From the NCBI GenBank assembly GCA_003557825.1, contig PWNM01000263.1, positions 1-8,263 on the forward strand: 8,263 nt of DNA. Reading direction: 5' to 3'. Position numbers and translations under genes: made by a program. Below are positions 1 to 5,664 of the stretch, piece by piece (positions within the stretch are counted from its first letter, which is position 1; each line of letters starts with the position of its first letter). The notes under the pieces are model-generated. The model saw only the letters and a program-made list of their open reading frames with translations. It ran no database searches and was not told the origin of the DNA. The DNA comes from Candidatus Hydrogenedentota bacterium. Lineage in GTDB: Bacteria; Hydrogenedentota; Hydrogenedentia; Hydrogenedentales; SLHB01.

Positions 1-1151
1 TGCTGGTCATCACGGCCGCAGCCTATGCACAAGATCCCCCTCCCGAGGAAGCGCCCCCACCGCCTCCTCCGCGCGAACCGGATCCGGGTGAACCGGAACA
101 GGTATCTGTTTCGGCCAAGGTGGTCGAATTCCAAGCGACGCGCGGGGTAGATACCGGTCTAAGCGCTTATTTCCGACGTCGGAGTAAGACCGACTGGTGG
201 GGCGTGGTTCGAGAGCCGTCGCGCGGGATTATGAACGCCGACATCACCTTCCCGACCGGCCCAGCAGCGGCATTGACCGTGTTTCTGGATCGCATCCGGA
301 TGTCGGAAGGTGACCTCGAAATCGTATTGCAGGCGCTGGTCAACGACAACCGTGCGTCCATTCTTTCCCGTCCGCGGGTTATGTGCATGGTGGGTTCCCA
401 AATACCCACCCGCATTCAGACCGCCCAACGGGTTCCGTACGAAAACACCACCGTGGTCGGGGTGACCACCGTCCATTCAACGGCCTTTCGGGACACAGGC
501 GTCACGCTTGAAATACAGGCGCTCGAGGTGGTGGATTTCGACGGAGACTGGAACACGATGGACGACACGTTCATCAAGTTGCACGTAAACGTCGATGTTT
601 CGGAAGAAGGCGAACGCATCACCATTGCCTTGGACGAGAATCTGGTTGCCGGTGAGTTTGACCTTTCGAACAGCGCTATCACGGCTCCGGAGTTCATCAA
701 ACGAAGCGTCAATACGCAGGTGTGGGTCAGGCATGGACAGGTGCTGATGCTCGGAGGGTTGTATCGCAACACTTCGTCACGCAGTTTGGATACGCTACCG
801 TGGCTCACACAGGCAGAAGACGTGGCCGTAGGTTTGGCCGAACGGGCCACGGGAACCCGGATGTTAGGGTCGCCCCTGTCAGCTACGTTGGGCAGCCGCT
901 CGGTTGAAGAGAGCCGACGGGAGCTCGTGTTCTTTATTAAGGCGGAAGCATGGCGGCCGGCATACACCATGGCCGATACCCATGGTTTCATGGATTTCGA
1001 CGACGTTGAAGAACCACAACGCCGACGGCCCACCGATCTCATCACAGACGTGCTGGGTGGTATCTCGGAGATTCCCCGGGATATTGGCGAAGGTATCCGT
1101 GGCAGGGGCACGGAGCCCGGCATCCAGTCGGAGTTGGGAGGAGGCCGATAA
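1..1151 (+). CDS. Secretin-like outer-membrane protein, 5' end cut by window edge (mini-secretin 1)
   Basis: This gene is open from the left edge; the first complete codon is at 3-5 and 382 residues are visible. The GTG at 120 is not the real start. In-frame codons 3-29 encode the end of a Sec signal peptide (LVITAAAYA, likely cleavage before QD), so the true start lies a few tens of bases upstream. A Pro/Glu-rich linker follows (30-101). The mature domain begins with VSVSAKVVEFQATRGVDTGL, which resembles the first strand of a secretin C-domain. Further secretin signatures are ILSRPRV (360-380), a GVTLEI strand near 498-515, VWVRHGQVLMLGGLY (720-764) and RELVFFIK (918-941). Family knowledge: secretins form multimeric outer-membrane channels in type II/III secretion and type IV pili. 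No N0/N1/KH-like modules are present. The usual VPxLGxxPxLGxLF segment is poorly conserved (LDTLPWLTQ). A tail of about 70 residues after the core is unassigned. It is coupled to the next gene. The family call is good; the system it serves is unknown. Confidence 0.8.
   Translation, partial: LVITAAAYAQDPPPEEAPPPPPPREPDPGEPEQVSVSAKVVEFQATRGVDTGLSAYFRRRSKTDWWGVVREPSRGIMNADITFPTGPAAALTVFLDRIRMSEGDLEIVLQALVNDNRASILSRPRVMCMVGSQIPTRIQTAQRVPYENTTVVGVTTVHSTAFRDTGVTLEIQALEVVDFDGDWNTMDDTFIKLHVNVDVSEEGERITIALDENLVAGEFDLSNSAITAPEFIKRSVNTQVWVRHGQVLMLGGLYRNTSSRSLDTLPWLTQAEDVAVGLAERATGTRMLGSPLSATLGSRSVEESRRELVFFIKAEAWRPAYTMADTHGFMDFDDVEEPQRRRPTDLITDVLGGISEIPRDIGEGIRGRGTEPGIQSELGGGR
30..101 (+). repeat. Pro/Glu-rich linker coding segment of mini-secretin 1
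   Basis: This segment encodes a low-complexity stretch immediately after the predicted signal-peptide cleavage site. It includes PPPEEAPPPPPP and then alternating Pro, Glu and Asp. It is a likely disordered spacer between the processed N-terminus and the secretin core. The second secretin gene has a very similar segment at 1233-1313, including the shared PPPEEAPP motif, which suggests paralogy or parallel expansion. Confidence 0.7.
1136..1151 (+). promoter_or_regulatory. Ribosome binding site and abutting stop/start coupling the two secretin genes
   Basis: GGGAGGAGG at 1136-1144 lies inside the last codons of the first secretin gene, seven bases before the ATG at 1152. The TAA stop (1149-1151) touches that ATG with no gap. 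A strong Shine-Dalgarno plus zero spacing indicates efficient re-initiation or coupling, and so matched production of the two proteins. It also fixes the start of the second gene. Confidence 0.8.
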
Positions 1152-2246
1152 ATGCGTAATACGACGTTGAAAATCCTAACCACCGTGCTCTTTGTTGCGA
1201 CGCTGATGGTGTTTCCGCTGGGACTCGCGGCGCAAGAAGAGGCACCGCCTCCCGAGGAGGCCCCGCCCCAGGAGGCTCCACCACCGGAACCACCGGCGCC
1301 GCCACCTCCGCCGGATATCCGTCAAGTGCAGATTCAGGTATGGATCAGCGAGACCGGCGAACAGGGACTCCGTGATCTGGGCGCAAACCTGAGGTATTCC
1401 CGATTTGTTCAAGGCGAAGAGCAATCGGGATCGCTCCAGCAGATCTCGACCAATGTGTTTGATCCCCGTAAAGACGATTTTACCGTTACGCTGCCGGCTC
1501 CGGATCAAAACCTGTTTGATCCGCCCATGCGGCCGGATCAACAGCCCCCTCTTCAGCGTGGCGTTCAGACCCAAAGCGGCGTCGGGCTCAACTACTCATA
1601 TATCATCAGCGACACCGGAACAATCGACGCTGAATTTCGGGCCATCGAGCGGAAAGCCGATCTGGATCTGATCTCGAAGCCCGAGTTGCTGACCATTAAC
1701 GGAACGCCTGCCGAGATTCATGCAGGCGGCGATGTTCCCTATCAGGCCATCACGTATGAAAACGGCATTCCTCGACTCAATGTGACGTGGCAGCCCATCG
1801 GCGTCAAAATGCGGATGACTCCGTCGATCATGCCGAACGAAATGGTCCAGCTGAACATCGAATCCCTGGACGTAAACGACGTATCGCGCATTGACCGAAT
1901 TCGAGGAATTGATTTCCCGGTCTTCTCGACGCGTTCGCAAACGGGGCAAGTACTGGTTCCCAACGGGCAGACCCTGGTCATCGGCGGTCTGTCGAGTCGG
2001 GTGATACGCAAAACCGAGCGTCGCGTACCCGGACTTGGGAGGCTTCCGCTTCTTGGGATTCCCTTCCGAGGGCGTTCCTCGGAGGCCGAAAGCAGTCACT
2101 TGCTCATTTTCGTATCGCCGACCGTGGTGGACCTGATGCGCCTTGACCAAGCAGCGGTCGATGCCCTCGAGTTCTGGCGCCAAGAGCAGTGGCAGCACAG
2201 GGAACGGATTGACGAGGAATACCGCCTGCTCCAAGAGGATTTCTAA
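1152..2246 (+). CDS. Secretin (GspD/PilQ superfamily C-domain) with signal peptide and proline-rich linker (mini-secretin 2)
   Basis: This encodes 364 residues. Residues 1-27 are a Sec signal peptide (basic MRNTTLK, hydrophobic core, GLAA before QEE). Residues 28-54 are Pro/Glu-rich. From residue 57, RQVQIQVWISETGEQGLRDLGANL matches the typical opening of a secretin C-domain. The core at about 165-326 is clear: LDLISKPELLTING, then AEIHAGGDVPYQ, GVKMRMTPSI, GQTLVIGGL, the VPGLGRLPLLGIPFRG signature at 292-307, and SSHLLIFVSPTVVD. A charged helical tail (about 335-364) ends the protein. Family knowledge: this domain makes the beta-barrel gate of outer-membrane secretion or pilus channels. No N0-N3 modules precede it, so the protein is much shorter than GspD or PilQ (roughly 600-700 residues). 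It is coupled to the upstream paralogue. Which secretion or pilus machine it serves cannot be told from this window. Confidence 0.9.
   Translation: MRNTTLKILTTVLFVATLMVFPLGLAAQEEAPPPEEAPPQEAPPPEPPAPPPPPDIRQVQIQVWISETGEQGLRDLGANLRYSRFVQGEEQSGSLQQISTNVFDPRKDDFTVTLPAPDQNLFDPPMRPDQQPPLQRGVQTQSGVGLNYSYIISDTGTIDAEFRAIERKADLDLISKPELLTINGTPAEIHAGGDVPYQAITYENGIPRLNVTWQPIGVKMRMTPSIMPNEMVQLNIESLDVNDVSRIDRIRGIDFPVFSTRSQTGQVLVPNGQTLVIGGLSSRVIRKTERRVPGLGRLPLLGIPFRGRSSEAESSHLLIFVSPTVVDLMRLDQAAVDALEFWRQEQWQHRERIDEEYRLLQEDF
1233..1313 (+). repeat. Pro/Glu-rich linker coding segment of mini-secretin 2
   Basis: Codons 28-54 are almost only Pro, Glu, Ala and Gln, with a PPPEEAPP unit, a PPQEAPPP unit and a final run of five prolines. 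The segment sits between the signal peptide and the secretin core, in the same place as the linker of the upstream paralogue. It is probably disordered and may span peptidoglycan or bind a partner; that role is inferred. Confidence 0.7.
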
Positions 2247-2285
2247 TATTCAGCGCGGATTACAGCAGCGTCGATTGGTACATAT

Positions 2286-2319
2286 CCGGTTGACTTCACC
2301 GGTAACGGTCGCGCACAAT
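2286..2319 (+). promoter_or_regulatory. Candidate sigma70-like promoter just upstream of lnt
   Basis: TTGACT (2290-2295, five of six consensus) is followed after 18 bases by CACAAT (2314-2319, four of six). A start site about seven bases downstream would fall near 2326, only about two bases before the lnt ATG. The -35 lies within a short inverted repeat, CCGGT-TGACTTC-ACCGG (2286-2302), which could be an operator or a weak hairpin. The call rests on the motif match alone. Confidence 0.3.
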
Positions 2320-2327
2320 CCGAAATA

Positions 2328-3842
2328 ATGAAGCTTCTTGGGAAATATCATGCAATCCTAGCCGGGGTATTGTTGGGGATGGCCTTTCCGACTTGGTCCG
2401 TGTATCCGTTGGCATGGGTCGCTCTCATACTCGTATTTGTCCCTGCATTTCGAGCGTCCGTACAGAGCTGCGGCGCTCGTTTTTTTGTGGCCGGCCTGGT
2501 GTTTCATCTGTTCGTGCTGCAATGGCTCTTGGCGAACATCTTCTGGGCCGGCGGATGGGCCGTATGGGGCTATGCAGTGCTGAGCGTATACATGGCCTTG
2601 TACTGGGGGCTGTTCGGCATGCTTTGGGCAGGGATGCGCGATCGGTTGCCCGTGGTTCCACTCGCGATTGCCTCCGCTGTCCTCTGGATCGCCATGGAGA
2701 CGCTCCAGAGCATTCTGCTGACGGGCTTCGGATGGAGCGCCCTGGGCTACACCCAAGGGCGGTATGAGTCGGTCCTGCAATTGGCCTCACTGGGCGGCGT
2801 TTCCCTTCTGTCGGGGATACTCGTCGCATTCAACGTGCTCGTAGCACAGACCATTGCGCAGCCTACTCGCAAGATACCCCATGCCTTGGCTGCCTTTGCA
2901 TTGCTGGTCGTAAGCCATATAGGCGGGAGCCTGCTCCTGGATGAAGCCGACTACGGCCCGGAGCCCTATACCGTGGGTATGTTCCAATCGGATTTTCCCC
3001 AGCAGATGAAGTGGGACCACGACTACACGGTGGACATGGTCCATCGGGCAGCCGAGAAGACCCGCCAGGTGGCCGCGTATGAAGAGGTGGATCTCTTTGT
3101 CTGGCCGGAGGCGCTCATCATGGCGCCCATCGAGACCTACGGCATTCATGAAACCCTTTCGCAACTCACCCGGTCCGTCGAGACTCCGTTATATACCGGT
3201 TCCAGTCGATTTAGCGCGGAACGGGGCGGGTGGACCAATTCCAGCTATCTCTTCGACCAGCGAGGGGAAATTGCGGGCATCTACGATAAGATACATCTCG
3301 TTCCCTTTGGGGAGTATGCGCCTTTGGGGTCGATCTTCCCCTTCATCACACAGGTGGTTCCGACCATTGGCGACTTGGTACCCGGCGACGCGCTCACGAT
3401 TTTCGAGGCGGGCGGACGACGATTCGGGCCTCTGATTTGTTTCGAGGTGCTCCATGCGCCCATGTCGGAGTGGCTCATTCGTGAAAACGCCGAGATGCTG
3501 GTGGTCATCACCAACTTGGGCTGGTTCGGCAACACCAACGCCATCGATCAGGAACTCGAGATCAGCCGACTCCGAGCGGTTGAAACACGAACGCCTCTGG
3601 TCCATTGCGCCAATACGGGTCATACGGGCGTGTTTGACCCCTATGGACGGTTTACCGCCGTTGGCGAGCCGTTTCGTCGCTTTGCCGCAACGGCCCCAGT
3701 GGCGCAGGCCGAGCCCCGCCTCATTCCGTGGGGACCCCGCTGGTTCCGATGGATTGCCGTGGCCGGAGCGGTGATCATACTCGTACTCATCGTATTGAGT
3801 CCGGGCAATCGACTTCGATTCGAACCTTCGGCCCAGCCATAG
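2328..3842 (+). CDS. lnt: Apolipoprotein N-acyltransferase
   Basis: This inner-membrane enzyme transfers an acyl chain from phospholipid to the N-terminal diacylglyceryl-cysteine of apolipoproteins, the last step of lipoprotein maturation in diderms. The protein has 504 residues, close to the usual length. The N-terminal half carries about six or seven hydrophobic segments (roughly 8-24, 26-41, 52-70, 76-100, 107-125, 155-177, 184-204). The periplasmic carbon-nitrogen hydrolase domain spans about 213-460, and a last membrane helix lies at about 474-491. By alignment with E. coli Lnt the catalytic triad is Glu261 (VWPEA), Lys321 (YDKIHLVPFGEY) and Cys371 (LICFE). Glu329, Glu373 and Trp229 also match conserved positions. 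Two differences stand out: Phe372 replaces the Tyr after the catalytic Cys, and TNLGWFG replaces the usual TND-x-WFG. The ATG at 2328 gives a standard Lnt N-terminus but has no clear Shine-Dalgarno; Met18 (2379) is a less likely alternative. Confidence 0.95.
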   Translation: MKLLGKYHAILAGVLLGMAFPTWSVYPLAWVALILVFVPAFRASVQSCGARFFVAGLVFHLFVLQWLLANIFWAGGWAVWGYAVLSVYMALYWGLFGMLWAGMRDRLPVVPLAIASAVLWIAMETLQSILLTGFGWSALGYTQGRYESVLQLASLGGVSLLSGILVAFNVLVAQTIAQPTRKIPHALAAFALLVVSHIGGSLLLDEADYGPEPYTVGMFQSDFPQQMKWDHDYTVDMVHRAAEKTRQVAAYEEVDLFVWPEALIMAPIETYGIHETLSQLTRSVETPLYTGSSRFSAERGGWTNSSYLFDQRGEIAGIYDKIHLVPFGEYAPLGSIFPFITQVVPTIGDLVPGDALTIFEAGGRRFGPLICFEVLHAPMSEWLIRENAEMLVVITNLGWFGNTNAIDQELEISRLRAVETRTPLVHCANTGHTGVFDPYGRFTAVGEPFRRFAATAPVAQAEPRLIPWGPRWFRWIAVAGAVIILVLIVLSPGNRLRFEPSAQP

Positions 3843-3963
3843 GCGCCTGACAGGGGAACTATAGGGGCCTCCGAGGGCGCAGGGAGCATCTCTCCCACCG
3901 TTGAGCTTGCCATGGATGCCCCGGTTATGGTTCACTTCCGGCTCCTGTATTCGAGGGGAATCG

Positions 3964-3980
3964 TAGTATAAACAAGGGGA
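3964..3980 (+). promoter_or_regulatory. Possible -10 element and ribosome binding site before murJ
   Basis: In the 148-nt gap between lnt and murJ, TATAAA (3967-3972) resembles a -10 box but has no convincing -35 partner. AAGGGGA (3974-3980) lies 10 bases before the murJ ATG and is a plausible Shine-Dalgarno. The rest of the gap contains a 5-bp hairpin (GGGAG-CATCT-CTCCC, 3882-3896) without a T-tract and two similar 9-mers near its left end. Confidence 0.25.
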
Positions 3981-3990
3981 CAAACGGGGC

Positions 3991-5595
3991 ATGGCCGACT
4001 CAGAGCAACGGGTTTCGCGATCCACGGCAATATTTGCGGGGGGCACGCTATTCAGTCGCGTGTTGGGGCTTATCCGCGACATGCTGTGGTCTCGGCTTGT
4101 GCCAACCCCCGCGCTGGATGCGTTCATCATCGCCTTCAGACTGCCCAACATGCTGCGGGACATCGTCGGCGAAGGAGCCATGAATGCCGCCTTTGTGCCC
4201 GTGTTTTCTCATTGCCGCGAACGCGAAGGCGAGGCCTCCTTTCGCTCCCTGATTGCCTCGGCCATGGGCGCCATGCTGCTGCTGCTTCTCGCGCTGACCT
4301 TTCTGGGCGTTATTTTGGTGCCGGCATTGCTGCAGCTTGTTTATACTTTCGGCGCCATTGCAGGTGAAGACCCGCCGTCCCATGAAACCATTGGACTCGT
4401 GGTTTCGCTGGCCCGGTTGACCTTCCCCTACCTGTTTTTTATCGGAATGGCCGTGTTTGCCATGGGTCCGCTTTTTACCATGGGCCATTACATTACGCCC
4501 TCGTGGTCGCCGGCGCTGCTCAATGTGAGTATCATCGGTTGCATCCTGGTGTTCCATTATGCCTTACCGGATGTGTTTCCCAACATGGGATATGCCCTGG
4601 TTCTAGGAGTGTGGCTGGGCGGAATCGCACAACTCGCCGCCCTCTACATCGCCTTGGGACACAAAAGCGGCGTCTGGAAACCGGACTTTCGCATCACCCA
4701 CCCCGGCGTGCGGGAAGTCATGATTCTTATGGTCCCGGTTATCATCGGTCAGGCCCCTGGCGAGGCCAACAAGCTCGTCGATTCGTTTTTCGCCTACTCC
4801 CTCGAAACGGGAACGGTGATTCAATTGTTCAACGCAAACCGACTCGTCCAACTCCCCCTTTCGATGTTCGGATTCGCCACGGCCGCGGCCGTACTTCCTG
4901 CCGTCTCGGCCGCTGCAGGGCGGGGCGACGCGGATGGGATTCGCGTAACCCTCATGCAAGGCATCCGCCAGACCTATTTTCTGATTTTCCCGGCTGCATT
5001 GGGGTTGATTGTCTTGGGAAAGCCGATTGTGCGCCTGCTGTTCGAAGGAGGGGCCTTCATTCCCGAATACACGGAACGGACCGCAATCGCCCTGGCCATC
5101 TATGCGGTGGGCCTGCTTTCCTTTGCCCTGGTCAAAGTGGCTGTCACCGGGTTCTACGGGATCAAAGATACCAAGACCCCGGTGGTCGTGGCAGGGCTAA
5201 GCATGCTGCTCAATATTGCCCTGAATTTCCTGCTCGTACGGCCGCTGGGCTATCAGGGCTTGGCCCTTGCGACGACCATTTCATACACGGTCAACTTCAT
5301 CGCCTTGTACGCCTTGCTTTCGGATAAGTTCGGTACGCTCTGGGACCAGGATTTGGGGACGGCGCTGGTTCGCATCATGCTCGCCTCAGCCATGGTGGTC
5401 GCCGTCGCATACGGGATCTACGTACGGCTGCTGGCGGCTTGGGGCGTCGACACCATAGCCGGACGACTGGGGTGCGTGGCCATTCCGATTCTTGTAGCCG
5501 GTCCCCTCTACCTGGCGTTGGGGATGCTCCTGCGCATGAAGGAAGCCGAATTTCTCAGGACCATACTGATCCGCCGCTTCCGAGGCACGCGTTGA
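3991..5595 (+). CDS. murJ: Lipid II flippase MurJ (MviN family)
   Basis: MurJ moves undecaprenyl-linked peptidoglycan precursor (lipid II) across the inner membrane. The 534-residue product is a polytopic membrane protein of normal family length, with many hydrophobic segments from about residue 12 to 513. N-terminal signatures are plain: FSRVLGLIRD (21-30), LDAFIIAFRLPN (42-53) and GEGAMNAAFVP (60-70). By alignment with E. coli MurJ the functional charged residues are kept: Arg23, Arg29, Asp43, Arg56 and Glu61, plus Arg284 in ANRLVQLP. The mid-protein motif VKVAVTGFYGIKDTKTP (381-397) is also typical. The start at 3991 agrees with the family N-terminus and with an AAGGGGA ribosome site ten bases upstream. 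It follows lnt by 148 nt, so it may be co-transcribed or have its own promoter. I see nothing broken or missing. Confidence 0.95.
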   Translation: MADSEQRVSRSTAIFAGGTLFSRVLGLIRDMLWSRLVPTPALDAFIIAFRLPNMLRDIVGEGAMNAAFVPVFSHCREREGEASFRSLIASAMGAMLLLLLALTFLGVILVPALLQLVYTFGAIAGEDPPSHETIGLVVSLARLTFPYLFFIGMAVFAMGPLFTMGHYITPSWSPALLNVSIIGCILVFHYALPDVFPNMGYALVLGVWLGGIAQLAALYIALGHKSGVWKPDFRITHPGVREVMILMVPVIIGQAPGEANKLVDSFFAYSLETGTVIQLFNANRLVQLPLSMFGFATAAAVLPAVSAAAGRGDADGIRVTLMQGIRQTYFLIFPAALGLIVLGKPIVRLLFEGGAFIPEYTERTAIALAIYAVGLLSFALVKVAVTGFYGIKDTKTPVVVAGLSMLLNIALNFLLVRPLGYQGLALATTISYTVNFIALYALLSDKFGTLWDQDLGTALVRIMLASAMVVAVAYGIYVRLLAAWGVDTIAGRLGCVAIPILVAGPLYLALGMLLRMKEAEFLRTILIRRFRGTR

Positions 5596-5620
5596 CCCCA
5601 CGGCAGTGGGCAGGTATCCT
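5592..5620 (+). promoter_or_regulatory. Sigma70-like promoter overlapping the murJ stop codon
   Basis: TTGACC (5592-5597, five of six consensus) contains the murJ TGA stop. TATCCT (5615-5620, four of six) follows after exactly 17 bases. A start near 5627 would leave a leader of about 38 nt with the ribosome site at 5650-5656. The spacer holds a small hairpin, CCCAC-GGCA-GTGGG (5597-5610), with no T-tract. This would be the promoter of the kinase-sulfotransferase operon. Confidence 0.4.
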
Positions 5621-5649
5621 AGACGCACAAACTGACGATCAAGAACATC

Positions 5650-5656
5650 GGAGGAG
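5650..5656 (+). promoter_or_regulatory. Strong ribosome binding site of the FGGY kinase gene
   Basis: GGAGGAG lies eight bases before the ATG at 5665. This is near-ideal spacing and fixes the start of the kinase. Confidence 0.8.
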
Positions 5657-5664
5657 AAGTATCG

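Noticed and set aside
120..122. GTG at 120 as the start of the first gene
   Set aside because: The frame is open upstream to the edge and encodes a signal-peptide end, a cleavage site and a linker parallel to the second secretin, so translation starts outside the window.
416..1183. Long open frame on the - strand (255 codons) opposite the first secretin gene
   Set aside because: It lies wholly antisense to a gene with clear family motifs, has Ser/Arg-rich low-complexity content and no recognisable domain; a shadow of GC-rich coding sequence.
3882..3896. GGGAG-CATCT-CTCCC hairpin as a terminator after lnt
   Set aside because: The stem is only five base pairs and no T-run follows; not enough to call an intrinsic terminator.
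3901..3931. TTGAGC with TATGGT as a murJ promoter
   Set aside because: Both boxes match only four of six consensus bases and the 19-base spacer is long; not better than chance.
3189..4181. 330-codon open frame on the - strand spanning the end of lnt, the gap and the start of murJ
   Set aside because: It is antisense to two well-conserved genes, shows no motif or family resemblance, and the composition looks like an antisense shadow.
4503..5327. 274-codon + strand frame inside murJ
   Set aside because: It overlaps murJ in another frame, is Arg/Gly/His-rich with no domain, while murJ is intact and conserved throughout this stretch.
5597..5610. CCCAC-GGCA-GTGGG hairpin as a terminator after murJ
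   Set aside because: It has a short stem and no T-run; it also sits in the spacer of a good promoter match, so a regulatory site is at least as likely.
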